Source: JAEUJZ01 sp964460115
Lineage (GTDB): Bacteria > Myxococcota_A > Polyangia > Palsa-1104 > JAEUJZ01
NCBI GenBank assembly: GCA_964460115.1
Contig: CAYWPR010000012.1
Span: 1 to 64,000 of the forward strand
DNA: 64,000 nucleotides
Reading direction: 5' to 3'
Numbering within the stretch: the first letter of the stretch is position 1; each line of letters begins with the position of its first letter. Under the pieces are notes generated by a model. It did not search any database and was not told the origin of the DNA. It worked only from the letters and a program-made list of their open reading frames with translations. Made by a program: the position numbers and the translations under genes. Positions 1-12,328 of this stretch are shown in pieces.

Positions 1-803
<803 letters not shown>

Positions 804-933
804 GCTGCCTCCCATGATGTGTCAGCGTTTGATGATCCCCAGGGTTACCTTCCGCGTTTGCGTTCATTTGTATCTCGCAGAAGGTTTTCGGTACGGCCTG
901 GTGATTGTTGCTTGCTATCGGCATCTCCAGCAC
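804..933 (-). other. Spacer between cap and sheath genes
   Basis: 130 bp between the Pvc16-like gene and the sheath gene on the same strand. It holds the sheath ribosome-binding site (GGGAGG, just upstream of 803). I see no convincing promoter or terminator, so co-transcription is likely. Confidence 0.4.
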
Positions 934-1563
934 CTACTGGCGAAGCCGGTTGAGTTTGTCCAAGTCAAAAAAGCGGACTTCCCGCTCACGTACGCGTTGA
1001 ATCGGACGAGACGTGCTGGGATAAAGCGGAATCGTGGTCCAGCACTGGATCGCCGGTTTCAGCGGTTGATTGAGGCTTGACCAGAACCTCGACAAGACCG
1101 TCTCGTCGAGCTTCTGAGAAAGCATCAAAGGTAAATAGTCATCCGGTTCGAAGGACTCGCCTTTGAGCTCGGCTCCCGACAGTGTCGGATGCTCGACGAT
1201 CGTTTTGATGGTTGCCCCAAGAAGCAGTTGCTCTTCTTCGGGGGTCTGCGCCCAGCAGGAAATCAGATAATCCAGGCGCAACCAAAGCGGCATATCGCGA
1301 GCAATTTCGCGTACTTGGCCGTCACTGCCGACTTCTTGTTCGACATATTGGCCAGAGCGATTGTTGGAAATGCCTTCTTCGTCAAGTGTGACGTTATACA
1401 GATATATCGAAACCGCTGGAAGCTTGCCTTCGATATTCTCTGGTTTGGGGGCAGCGACGACAAGGTGTACACGCTTGTAGCCTGCCTCTTTATAATAATG
1501 CTTGAGAAGTTCCCCAATAGATTGGGATGTTTCTTTGAGAATGTGATACTGGGCTGGATTCAT
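934..1563 (-). CDS. Pvc16/Afp16-like DUF4255 protein (tail terminator of an eCIS)
   Basis: A 209-aa protein recognised as the Pvc16 N-terminal (DUF4255) family by its pattern: an N-terminal helix (ILKETSQSIGELLKHYY), a beta region ending PAVSIYLYNVTLDEE, then the acidic/aromatic PLWLRLDYLISCWAQ and the EEQLLLG helix typical of these proteins. In Afp and PVC particles the homologue caps the sheath-tube end and fixes particle length. It has no signal peptide, as expected for a cytoplasmically assembled particle. ATG at 1563 has only a weak ribosome-binding site; a possible promoter lies about 50 bp upstream. It is the first gene of the visible operon, with the sheath gene 130 bp downstream. Its family is common in eCIS loci and rare in ordinary myophages, which use unrelated terminators. 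Confidence 0.8.
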   Translation of the reverse strand: MNPAQYHILKETSQSIGELLKHYYKEAGYKRVHLVVAAPKPENIEGKLPAVSIYLYNVTLDEEGISNNRSGQYVEQEVGSDGQVREIARDMPLWLRLDYLISCWAQTPEEEQLLLGATIKTIVEHPTLSGAELKGESFEPDDYLPLMLSQKLDETVLSRFWSSLNQPLKPAIQCWTTIPLYPSTSRPIQRVREREVRFFDLDKLNRLRQ

Positions 1564-1613
1564 GGACTATCCAGACATCTGGGCGCGCCCGTTTATGGCG
1601 CAGCGACAGCTTA

Positions 1614-1642
1614 CGTTATTGGATCCAAGTCCTTTCTGTCAA
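1614..1642 (-). promoter_or_regulatory. Candidate sigma-70 promoter of the eCIS operon
   Basis: Reading the minus strand, TTGACA (1642-1637) is followed after 16 bp by AATAAC (1620-1615), which matches TATAAT at four of six positions. Transcription would start near 1608, about 45 nt before the ATG at 1563. A perfect -35 in an AT-rich intergenic region is suggestive, but no experiment or alignment supports it. Confidence 0.4.
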
Positions 1643-1732
1643 CCATGCATTCGTTGACTGCTTCAGTCAGAACGCTAATGTGTGCCAATTTTCACAATGT
1701 CGTATATAGGGAAAAATTTCTCACTTAAGTAC

Positions 1733-1754
1733 GCGATTTTCTTGAGAAAATCGC
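1733..1754. repeat. Perfect inverted repeat upstream of the eCIS genes
   Basis: GCGATTTTC (1733-1741), loop TTGA, GAAAATCGC (1746-1754): nine perfect base pairs. A second, overlapping hairpin, TCGC-TAAA-GCGA (1751-1762), shares the right arm, so the two are mutually exclusive. It lies about 90 bp upstream of the candidate promoter and could be an operator. No T-tract follows, so it is not a typical terminator. Confidence 0.55.
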
Positions 1755-1965
1755 TAAAGCGACATGTAAGTAAATATAGACATTGCGGTATGCTTAAACG
1801 CACACCGGCGCCTTTGCTAACTCATGAAAATTGCAGCGAGAAGCGCGAAAGAATGCAGCGGCAGCGCAGGCTCAGCTACGCCGCGAATCGTGCGGCTGAG
1901 CTTAGGCCGATGTTTAGGATGAGTTTGCTGCGCGTGTTTGGCGCGGCCGCAGCGCAGGAAGCCGT

Positions 1966-3717
1966 TTAGTGCGGGTTCGCAGCGCGTTTTAGCGCGGCGC
2001 TGCGCAGCTCATGACCGGTGGGGCCGTTGCCCAAGGCCGCACGCCGAGCTTCGCCGTGTCCAGGGCCCAGGATATCGCGCAGATAAGGAACAAAATCGAA
2101 CGTATCGGAGTGATCTTTGGTGTGGCAGGTCAAACAGCGCTCTTGGCTGGGTTTGGCGATTGGAATGGGATTTTTGCTCGGCGCGCGAATGTGCAACGAG
2201 CCTGGGCCGTGGCATACCTCGCACTGGACGTTGCGCAGATCGGGCACTTTTGGTCGAGGCGCACCGTCGGCGCGCTGCCAAGCGGCTAGCGTCCACAGAT
2301 TCGAGCCGCCCGGCTCATCAAAGCCTACGGCATGACAAGATACGCAGTCATAAGACAGCTCTTTGCCGACCCGCTGCAGCGTGGCAAAGGCTTGCGCGTG
2401 ATGCGTCTTATTCCAAAACTCGACGGCTTCATCGTGAAAATGACAACTGCCCTGGCAGCCCGAGGTTCCCACATAGCTTGGCGCTTGCAGAAGGGGCGCT
2501 GGCGGCGGCCCGGACAATGCTTGTAAATTGGCTGCGCCAATGCGCCGATCCAGATCGGACATGGCGCTGGCCACCGCGGCATCGCGCGGCAGATCGGTAG
2601 CAATATCGACAAGCTCGACCGTTACATAGCCGGAGCTCGAAATCACCGGAGGCGCTTCCGCTTGTTTTAGCGCCGCGCTGCGCTTTTGATATTCCTCTTC
2701 GGTGGTGCGCAAAAATGCCGGTTCGGCCTGCGCATCGCTGCGCAGCGCCAAAAGACGCGTCTGTAAGCGCGCCACTTCCTGCCGCAGGGCGGCGGCGTGA
2801 CGAATTTGCTGCTGCGGCGTGCGAACCAGTTGCCACATCGGTTTTTGCCCTTCTAAAGAAGGATGCAGATCGACCCGCACCAGGCGTTTGCCTTCTTCCG
2901 CGGGCACCACCAAAAGCGTGTTGCCGATCGCTTCGGCCTGCTCCACGCCTTCGCCAAGTTCGCGATCGCCGCCGGCAACGATTAGATCGATGCCTGGCAC
3001 CTTTTGGGCCAGCCGGCGCGCCGATTCGCGCCGCAGACCGGTCAGAACGACAATCACTTGGGCCCCTTTTTCTTGCAGCCGCTTGATTCCTTGCTCGGTG
3101 GCGGGGCCCATTGCGACTACTTTGCTCGCAAACTCTTTGGGCCAAGGCCCTTCCGAATCGGCGATTCCCAGAATTCCGATCGGTACATTGGCGATCTTGC
3201 GCAGGACTTCGGTCTTTAGCTCTGCACCTTTAGCGTTCAGGCCGGCCAAGGACACATTGCTTAGCAGTCGAACGCTGCCGAAAAGCTCGGCGAATCCGTC
3301 TTTGCCCGAAAGATCTCCGGGCTGAAGCAAAGTAACGGCGTGCAGCGACTGCCAGGTTTGTTCTAAAAAATCAGCTTTGAGGCGCGCCTGCGCCTGTTGC
3401 TCCGCCGAAACCGGCAGCGCTTTGTAACGCAGATTGCCGGCATCTAGCAAAAGTCCGCGCTCGCCGGCGGCGTGCAAAAGCGCGGCGATGCGCGCCACAT
3501 CGCCGAGCGGCTTTGACGAGCAGCCGCAGGGCTCGGTGGTGTTTTGCAACTGTCCGGTGATAAACAAGCGAATCGCGGCAGGGGCCGGTGCGGCATTTTG
3601 GGCCAGCGGCTTTTTTTCAGCGGTCGGCGGTGCCGCTTGGCGGCAGCTTGCCAAGCCCGCTAGCAGAAACGGAGCCAAAGCGAAGAGAAATTGCGTTTTT
3701 TTGCGCATGAAACTCAC
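1966..3717 (-). CDS. UshA-like / cytochrome c554-like multihaem lipoprotein
   Basis: A 583-aa protein with a lipoprotein signal (lipobox LASC, Cys25), a Pro/Ala linker, then a UshA/5'-nucleotidase-like region (about 48-300). That region begins RLFITGQLQNTTEPCGCSSK and includes LLLDAGNL, GILGIADSEG and DLIVAGGDRE; the EPCGC motif is typical of UshA-like (seleno)proteins. The C-terminal region (about 410-560) resembles cytochrome c554, with haem motifs CVSCH (458), CEVCH (499), CLTCH (528) and an atypical CQGSCH (421), which is CX3CH instead of CXXCH. The family is thought to act in periplasmic or surface redox chemistry; the substrate is unknown. Whether the N-terminal domain hydrolyses phosphate esters is doubtful, because canonical metal motifs such as GNH are not evident. 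The start overlaps the RNase H stop by 4 nt. Confidence 0.75.
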   Translation of the reverse strand: MSFMRKKTQFLFALAPFLLAGLASCRQAAPPTAEKKPLAQNAAPAPAAIRLFITGQLQNTTEPCGCSSKPLGDVARIAALLHAAGERGLLLDAGNLRYKALPVSAEQQAQARLKADFLEQTWQSLHAVTLLQPGDLSGKDGFAELFGSVRLLSNVSLAGLNAKGAELKTEVLRKIANVPIGILGIADSEGPWPKEFASKVVAMGPATEQGIKRLQEKGAQVIVVLTGLRRESARRLAQKVPGIDLIVAGGDRELGEGVEQAEAIGNTLLVVPAEEGKRLVRVDLHPSLEGQKPMWQLVRTPQQQIRHAAALRQEVARLQTRLLALRSDAQAEPAFLRTTEEEYQKRSAALKQAEAPPVISSSGYVTVELVDIATDLPRDAAVASAMSDLDRRIGAANLQALSGPPPAPLLQAPSYVGTSGCQGSCHFHDEAVEFWNKTHHAQAFATLQRVGKELSYDCVSCHAVGFDEPGGSNLWTLAAWQRADGAPRPKVPDLRNVQCEVCHGPGSLHIRAPSKNPIPIAKPSQERCLTCHTKDHSDTFDFVPYLRDILGPGHGEARRAALGNGPTGHELRSAALKRAANPH

Positions 3718-4436
3718 GGATGTTGAGACCGTCGCAAAATTGCCTGACGGGCCAGCACATCGCAGCGTTCATTTTCAGGGACGCCGGCGTGACCTGCCAC
3801 TTTCATAAAATATAGGCGGGAAAATTCGCCCAAAAGCTGGCGCATCGCGGCGATAAGCTCTTGATTGGCTTTGGCTTTCCAGCCTTTGGCCAAGACGCCG
3901 ATGGCATACGAAGAATCGCTATAAACGATCACCGGGCGCTGCCGCGGCAGCGTCAATAGCCCGCGCTGTATTGCCGTTAGCTCGGCAATATTGTTCGTGC
4001 CGATGCCCAGATATTCCGACAATTCTTGGCGTCCCTTTGCCGCGGCCAGCGGATCCAAAATGACCGCGCCGATGCCCATCGGGCCGGGATTTCCGGTACA
4101 CGCGCCATCGGTATAGACCTGTATCAGGTCGGCGATCGGCGGCGGCTTTGCGACCACTTGCAGCCCCGGCAAAGGTGGTGCGGGCGGAACATTTATCGGG
4201 ATCGGTACCGGCTGAAGGGACGGCGCTAGGCCAGGGCGTGCTGTCTTTGCGCTGGGCGGCTCGGTCGTGTCGGCCGCGCCGGCATCTTGAAGATTTTTCA
4301 AAAGCGCGCGATAGGTTTTGCCCCCCAAGCGATAGACGATGTCTACGCGAGCATCATCGCCGCTTTGCGGCTGCCCCTGTTCGTCTGTGAGCATCCAAAC
4401 GCGCGTGCCGCGCAGTTGCTTCTCGACCCAAGCCAC
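3714..4436 (-). CDS. rnhA: Ribonuclease HI with N-terminal extension
   Basis: 240 aa. The C-terminal half (about 104-235) is RNase HI, which degrades RNA in RNA-DNA hybrids. Catalytic residues are visible as D110 (VYTDGACTGNPG), E152 (NNIAELTAI), D174 (VYSDSSYAIGVL) and D226 (NERCDVLARQA), with the histidine loop at H216 (KVAGHAGVPENE). Residues 1-50 form a small domain (DIVYRLGGKTYRALLKNL) that precedes a Pro-rich linker, an arrangement seen in deltaproteobacterial RNase H proteins and different from the eukaryotic hybrid-binding domain. The start is GTG, 9 nt after the stop of the upstream phosphatase. The stop overlaps the next gene by 4 nt, suggesting translational coupling in a three-gene operon. 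Confidence 0.92.
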   Translation of the reverse strand: MAWVEKQLRGTRVWMLTDEQGQPQSGDDARVDIVYRLGGKTYRALLKNLQDAGAADTTEPPSAKTARPGLAPSLQPVPIPINVPPAPPLPGLQVVAKPPPIADLIQVYTDGACTGNPGPMGIGAVILDPLAAAKGRQELSEYLGIGTNNIAELTAIQRGLLTLPRQRPVIVYSDSSYAIGVLAKGWKAKANQELIAAMRQLLGEFSRLYFMKVAGHAGVPENERCDVLARQAILRRSQHP

Positions 4437-4445
4437 GCCGCGAAA

Positions 4446-5462
4446 CTACCGGCTCGCAAGCGGACTGGCAAGGGCCATGCCCGCGCACTGCGGATATAGC
4501 GGCAAAAGTTCAATGCCCGGACGCAAATCCGCAACCGATTGATATTGCTCATGCAGATCGATGCAGAGGATCCGTTTGCAGGCATCTTCCATGCCGAAGC
4601 TGCTGGATAGGATTAGCTGCTCGGCGCCGATTGTTTGGTAGCCGGCGGGAATCACCGTGTGGCCGTACACCGCGATGCGAGCATTGATGCGCGAAAGTAA
4701 TTTTTGCGCCTGCGCCGGCGACAGCGAGTGGTTCCACAAAAGCTGCCCAAGCAGCCGTGCCGCGGTTTCCGGCGGCGGCGGTCCTTTGCGGACTTCGACG
4801 ATTTCGCTGCTTGGGGCAATGCTGCAGGAAGATTTTTTAGGCGGCGTATAGCGCCTGTAATCCAAAGTTTCCAAATCTTCTGGACGCGCCAAATCGGCGG
4901 CGGGGGCAGCATGACTAAACAAAAGCCCGCAGGGCGCTAGGGCCCACAGCGGCAAGTTGCGCAAACTACTTCCGAGCCACTGGCTGACTTCGCTGCCCAG
5001 GCGCTGTTCCAGGGCCAAGGCTTCATCTCGCGCAAAGCGGCTCGTGCGCGGTCCGCCGATGTGGGCGTGTTCGTGATTGCCAAGCAGGCAAAACACCCGT
5101 CCGGGATAACGCGCCACAAGTTCGCTAAGCTCAAAAAGAATCGCCGGCGATTGATCGCGATAAGGCCGGCCGCGCAGATACCCCGCATCGCTTTGCTGCG
5201 CTGCCCACGCTTCAAGCGGCAGATAAGGACCGTGCAAAAGATCGCCCAAAAATAATAAAAATACCTCGCCCGAGTCGAAATCTCGTCTGGACAGGTGTAG
5301 CGCGCGCTCAAATGCCGCCACGACGCTTAAAAAATCGCGCAGGTTGCCGTGTATATCGGCAGCAATCAGCAGCCGACCGCGGGCAGGGAGCTTTAGCAGC
5401 TTACAAGTGGTCGCCATGCAGGCAGCGCGCAATCGCCTGTAAAGGCAGCGCCTTGCGAGCAT
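4446..5462 (-). CDS. Calcineurin-like metallophosphoesterase (PPP-type)
   Basis: 338 aa with the full set of metallophosphatase motifs in order: IAADIHGN near residue 35, LFLGDLLHGP near 71, CLLGNHEHAH near 124 and VYGHTVIP near 267. These bind a di-metal centre and hydrolyse phosphate esters. The spacing and GNHEH motif fit the Ser/Thr phosphatase (PPP) branch; substrate unknown. There is no signal peptide, so it should be cytoplasmic. ATG at 5462 is favoured because AGGAAG lies 8 nt upstream; ATG at 5417 is an alternative with little upstream signal. It is transcribed divergently from secA and leads the operon with RNase HI and the multihaem lipoprotein. Confidence 0.8.
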   Translation of the reverse strand: MLARRCLYRRLRAACMATTCKLLKLPARGRLLIAADIHGNLRDFLSVVAAFERALHLSRRDFDSGEVFLLFLGDLLHGPYLPLEAWAAQQSDAGYLRGRPYRDQSPAILFELSELVARYPGRVFCLLGNHEHAHIGGPRTSRFARDEALALEQRLGSEVSQWLGSSLRNLPLWALAPCGLLFSHAAPAADLARPEDLETLDYRRYTPPKKSSCSIAPSSEIVEVRKGPPPPETAARLLGQLLWNHSLSPAQAQKLLSRINARIAVYGHTVIPAGYQTIGAEQLILSSSFGMEDACKRILCIDLHEQYQSVADLRPGIELLPLYPQCAGMALASPLASR

Positions 5463-5655
5463 ATCATCAACTTCCTCTCGTCGGCCAGCCCAACCTGACA
5501 GCGGGTAAAAAGGGAGATTTTAGCCCTTTTCAAGCCGCACACAGCCGGGCGGCAAAGCAGCGGCCGAATTTGCCGATGCAAGGCTGTCCCCTCAGAATGA
5601 CTTGCCTGGTGACCTTACCTCGTTTACTTAAGAAGGCACCCAATATGGAGATGGC
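5463..5655. other. Divergent intergenic region upstream of secA
   Basis: 193 bp between two divergent genes, so it must carry promoters for both, but none matches the consensus well. TGGAG at 5646-5650 is the secA ribosome-binding site, 5 nt before the ATG. No conserved SecM-like arrest peptide reading frame is recognisable. Confidence 0.35.
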
Positions 5656-8799
<3,144 letters not shown>

Positions 8800-8838
8800 A
8801 CGGCTAAAAGCCTGCCTAAGACATCGAGCGCAAAACCG

Positions 8839-9582
8839 ATGCATCGCACTTTTGCCATTGGCGACATACATGGCGAACTCGGCGAGCTGGAGCTTCTGCT
8901 AAAGCGGCTGCCACCTTTAACCGCCGATGACACTGTGGTGTTTTTGGGCGATTACCTCGATCGCGGTTCATCATCTCTACAGGTGCTGGAACGCGTCGAA
9001 GCGTTTCGCGTCGCCAGTTTGGGCCCCTGCATCCTTTTGCGTGGCAACCACGAAGATGCTTGGCTGCACAGTTTGGCTGCGCCCAATCCCGGCTTTCTAT
9101 TGCCGGAAGGCAACGGCTGTTTGGCGACGCTGCGTTCTTTTGTCGATTGCTCCGAGCTGTCCGACCTAGATCTGTGCGCGCAGCTTTTGCAGCCGGCCAC
9201 TTGGTTTCCGCCGTTTTGGCGCGACTGGCTCGCTCAGCTGCAATTGTGGTACGAAGACGAGCACGCCATCTACGTTCACGCTGGACTCGATGGCGAAGGC
9301 GATGTCTGGCGCCATCCCAGCCAAAGCAAGCCGCAAAGCCTGATGTGGATGCGGGAAAAAGATTTTTTCACCCGCTACCGCGGCAAACGCGTCGTTTTTG
9401 GCCATACCACGACGAACATGCTGTCGACCGAACATCTGAATTTCATCGAACGGATCTTCGATGATCCCGCCGATGTCTGGAAACGTGGCGATCTGATTGG
9501 CATCGACACCGGCTGCGGCAAGGGCGGATTTCTTTCCGCGGTTGAACTCCCTTCCGGAAAGATCTACGAAAGCCGCGGATGA
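8839..9582 (+). CDS. PPP-family metallophosphatase
   Basis: 247 aa, similar in plan to bacterial PrpA/PrpB-type serine/threonine phosphatases and to symmetrical Ap4A hydrolases. Motifs: AIGDIHGE (7-14), VFLGDYLDRG near 34, LLRGNHEDAW near 65, IYVHAGLDG near 150 and VVFGHTTTN near 190, with a closing IGIDTGCGKGGFLSAVEL typical of the family. All metal ligands are present, so it should be an active di-metal phosphatase. The substrate could be phosphoprotein or a dinucleoside polyphosphate. It follows secA closely, and its stop overlaps the start of the MFS transporter by 4 nt (ATGA). A second, distinct PPP-type enzyme lies just upstream of secA on the other strand. Confidence 0.82.
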   Translation: MHRTFAIGDIHGELGELELLLKRLPPLTADDTVVFLGDYLDRGSSSLQVLERVEAFRVASLGPCILLRGNHEDAWLHSLAAPNPGFLLPEGNGCLATLRSFVDCSELSDLDLCAQLLQPATWFPPFWRDWLAQLQLWYEDEHAIYVHAGLDGEGDVWRHPSQSKPQSLMWMREKDFFTRYRGKRVVFGHTTTNMLSTEHLNFIERIFDDPADVWKRGDLIGIDTGCGKGGFLSAVELPSGKIYESRG

Positions 9583-10829
9583 CAACGCCTTCCAATCTGT
9601 TTGGGCTGCAAATACGCGCCTTTGTCCTCACCTGGGTCAGCTACGCTACTTACTACTTAACTCGCAAAAACCTCGCCGTCGTGAAAAGCCGCTTGCACGA
9701 CGAGCTGGGATTTAGCGTCGCGCAGCTAGGCAGCTTCGATACGGTTTATCTTTTGGCCTATGCCCTAGGCCAGTTTGGCAGCGGAGTTCTCGGCGATCGC
9801 ATCGGTCCGCGGCGGCTTATTGCTCTGGGCATGATAGGCAGCGCCCTTTGTTCCTGTAGCTTCGGCTTGTCCTCGGCGTTTTTGCCGATGTTTTTGGCCT
9901 TCGCCATCAACGGCATTTTTCAATCCACTGGATGGCCGGGCACCGTCAAAGCCATGCAGCCTTTTTTTGGCAGCGCCCAGCGCGGCGGGGTCATGGGCCT
10001 GTGGAGCACCAACTACCAGGTTGGCGGGCTTTTGGCCACGGCGCTGGCCACTTATTTGCTGTCGCGGCTGGGATGGCGCGCGGCGTTTTTGCTACCCGCG
10101 TTGTGGGTCGCCGGCATCGGCCTTGTCGTCTATTTTTTCTTGATTGAAAAACCCCCGGCGTCGCTGACTAGTTCGACGGCGCTGAAATCCAGCCACGATA
10201 TCGCCCGTCCGGCGCCGCCAATTCGCAAAGACTTTCGAATTTTGGCGCTTTTGCGCGAACCACTTCTTTTGTCCATCGGGGCGGCCTATTTCGGGCTCAA
10301 GCTGATTCGCTACAGCCTGCTTTTTTGGCTGCCTTATTATTTGCACCACCACTTTCGTTACAGCGAAAGCCAGGCCGGTTATTTGTCGCTGCCGTTTGAA
10401 ATCGGCGGCATCATCGGGGCGATTGCCATTGGCTGGCTGTCCGACCGCTGCTGTCGCGAGCATCGCATGCGCGTGGCGACTCCGACGCTGTTTTTTCTAA
10501 GCTGCGCTTTGTTTGCCTACCAGTGGTATGGCGGCCACAGCCCTCTTTGGAATGCTTTGCTGCTTGGTTCCGTGGGCTTTTTGCTTTTTGGCCCCGATAC
10601 GCTGATTTCCGGCGCCGTCGCCCAAGAAGTCGGTGGCGCCCAGGCCACGGCGCGCGTCGCCGGCGTCATCAACGGCATCGGTTCTATAGGCGCCATCTGC
10701 AGCCCGTTGCTCGTCGCCTGGAGCATCGAGCACTTCGGCTGGAGCTTTCTATTTTTCGGTTTTGTCGGCGTCGCCTTCATCGCTACGCTTTGCCTGGGCA
10801 TCGCCCAGACGCTGCAGGCGCGGGTCTGA
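9579..10829 (+). CDS. MFS transporter of the organophosphate:phosphate antiporter type
   Basis: 416 aa with twelve hydrophobic segments. The first helix carries YATYYLTRKNLAVVK, matching GlpT/UhpT-family proteins, whose Arg in this helix (R29 here) helps bind phosphate. The loop after helix 2 has GDRIGPRR, and helix 7 has LKLIRYSLLFWLPYYL with a second candidate phosphate-binding Arg. The family exchanges sugar phosphates or glycerol-3-phosphate for inorganic phosphate across the inner membrane; the exact substrate cannot be read from sequence. It overlaps the upstream phosphatase by 4 nt and is followed after 2 nt by a glycosyltransferase, so the three are probably one transcription unit, possibly with secA. 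Confidence 0.8.
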   Translation: MTTPSNLFGLQIRAFVLTWVSYATYYLTRKNLAVVKSRLHDELGFSVAQLGSFDTVYLLAYALGQFGSGVLGDRIGPRRLIALGMIGSALCSCSFGLSSAFLPMFLAFAINGIFQSTGWPGTVKAMQPFFGSAQRGGVMGLWSTNYQVGGLLATALATYLLSRLGWRAAFLLPALWVAGIGLVVYFFLIEKPPASLTSSTALKSSHDIARPAPPIRKDFRILALLREPLLLSIGAAYFGLKLIRYSLLFWLPYYLHHHFRYSESQAGYLSLPFEIGGIIGAIAIGWLSDRCCREHRMRVATPTLFFLSCALFAYQWYGGHSPLWNALLLGSVGFLLFGPDTLISGAVAQEVGGAQATARVAGVINGIGSIGAICSPLLVAWSIEHFGWSFLFFGFVGVAFIATLCLGIAQTLQARV

Positions 10830-10831
10830 AC

Positions 10832-12328
10832 ATGACGGCCGGCGCGCTTTTCTTGGGGATTTTGCAGCTTGGTTTGTGGCTGCTTTTGCTGGCGGCCGCG
10901 CTGCATCTTTTGCGACTCGGCATTTGGGGTTTTTGGGCGCCTCAGGTGGCGCAGTTGCAGACATTTTTGCCGCAAACGACCGTCGATGGCGATTTGCCGT
11001 ACGTAACCGTGCAGATCCCTTTGCGCAACGAACGCTACGTCGCCAGCCGCGCCATTTTAGCGGCTGGCCGGCTGAACTGGCCGGCGCAGCGCTTGGAAAT
11101 TCAAGTGCTCGATGATTCCGACGATGACACTCAGCAAATCGTCGATGCCGCCGCGGCCGAGCTAGTCGCCGCCGGTCGCACGGTGCATGTGCTGCGTCGT
11201 GCCCATCGCCGCGGCTACAAAGCCGGTGCTCTCGATCAGGCTTTAAGCTCGGCGCAGGGCGAATTTATCGCCGTGCTGGACGCCGATTTTGTGCCCGCGC
11301 CCGATTTTTTACGCCGCCTGGTTCCACAATTTCACAAAGACGAGCAACTGGCTTTTGTGCAGGGCCGGTGGAGCTTTCTCAATGAAGACGAAAATCTGCT
11401 GACTCGCGTCCAGGCCCTGATTCTGCACGGCCTCATGCTGATTGAGCAGCCTTATTTGACCGCGCAAAAACGACCGCTGCAGTTTAACGGCACCGGGGGA
11501 ATTTGGCGCAAAAGCGCACTTCTTTCCGCCGGCGGCTGGCAAGGGACCGATACCGCGGCGGTCACCGAGGACATGGACCTGTCCTATCGCGCTTGCCTGC
11601 TTGGCTATTTTGGTCGGCAGCTCCCCGAAGTGGCCGTGCCGACTGAACTGCCCGCTACGATGGCGGCGTTTCGCATTCAACAACAACGCTGGGTCCGCGG
11701 CGGCGCTCAGGTGCTGCGCAGCCTGCTTGGCAAGCTGTATGGCGGTCGGCTGTCTAAAGGCGAACGTCTGACCGTGTTGTCACATCTATTGCGCCACGCC
11801 CGTCAGCCGTATCTGTTTTTGGCGTTATTCTTTTTGCCGATTTTGGTGCTGGGCCCGATGCCGCCGGCTTTTAGCCCGCCGGGCGGACTTTTGGCGGTCC
11901 TGCTGCTCTTAATCGGGGCCCTCATTCTTTACTACGGCGCGGCGCTGCGGCGGCTTGGCCGTTCGGCCTTTGGCGCTTGTTTTTTGGCCCCGCTGCTCTT
12001 GCCTCTGTCGGTAGGTTTGTCGATTGGGCTTAGCATGGCGCTGCTTTCGGGCTTGCTTGGCAGCCGTTCCGCCGCCGAATTTGTGCGAACCCCCAAGCTC
12101 GGCGATAGTCCGCGGACGGCGCAGCCCCAAGCCATGCACTATGCCCCTCGCCGCGACCGCTTGGCCCGGCTGGAAGTCATGCTTGGCCTGCTTTACGCAG
12201 CCCTTGCTGGGTGGGCTTTTGGACGCAGCGAAGTGACGACTGGACTCGGGCTTGGCCTGCTTATTGCCGGCGGACTTTTATGGGTAGGTCTTAGTACATT
12301 GGCCGCCCTGCCTAAGACCCGGCTCTAA
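10832..12328 (+). CDS. Membrane glycosyltransferase family 2 (cellulose synthase/CslA-like)
   Basis: 498 aa from ATG at 10832, 2 nt past the transporter stop. A longer open frame upstream lies inside the transporter gene and is not used. One N-terminal membrane helix is followed by a GT-A catalytic domain: VTVQIPLRNERYVASR, VLDDSDDDTQQIV, RRGYKAGALDQAL, the metal-binding VLDADF near 148, acceptor-site VTEDMDLSYR near 250 and QQQRWVRGG near 284. At least four C-terminal hydrophobic helices follow. The D,D,ED,QxxRW set marks a processive inverting beta-glycosyltransferase like bacterial glucomannan/cellulose synthases. No PilZ domain is seen. It probably polymerises or glycosylates a cell-surface glycan; sugar unknown. 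Confidence 0.85.
   Translation: MTAGALFLGILQLGLWLLLLAAALHLLRLGIWGFWAPQVAQLQTFLPQTTVDGDLPYVTVQIPLRNERYVASRAILAAGRLNWPAQRLEIQVLDDSDDDTQQIVDAAAAELVAAGRTVHVLRRAHRRGYKAGALDQALSSAQGEFIAVLDADFVPAPDFLRRLVPQFHKDEQLAFVQGRWSFLNEDENLLTRVQALILHGLMLIEQPYLTAQKRPLQFNGTGGIWRKSALLSAGGWQGTDTAAVTEDMDLSYRACLLGYFGRQLPEVAVPTELPATMAAFRIQQQRWVRGGAQVLRSLLGKLYGGRLSKGERLTVLSHLLRHARQPYLFLALFFLPILVLGPMPPAFSPPGGLLAVLLLLIGALILYYGAALRRLGRSAFGACFLAPLLLPLSVGLSIGLSMALLSGLLGSRSAAEFVRTPKLGDSPRTAQPQAMHYAPRRDRLARLEVMLGLLYAALAGWAFGRSEVTTGLGLGLLIAGGLLWVGLSTLAALPKTRL

Larger units (their letters stand above)
1564..1965. other. Intergenic region with inverted repeats
   Basis: 402 bp without a gene, upstream of the injection-system genes and downstream of the UshA-like gene. 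The part next to the cap gene is distinctly AT-richer than the surroundings. It contains a candidate promoter (1614-1642), a perfect hairpin at 1733-1754 and a weaker inverted repeat at 1869-1903 (AGGCTCAGC with GCTGAGCTT, one G-T pair). The latter lies just past the end of the UshA-like gene and could help termination, but it has no T-tract. Confidence 0.5.

Noticed and set aside
10523..10831. N-terminal extension of the GT2 glycosyltransferase
   Set aside because: The extra codons lie within the MFS transporter gene in another frame; the ATG at 10832 gives a proper membrane helix and normal length.
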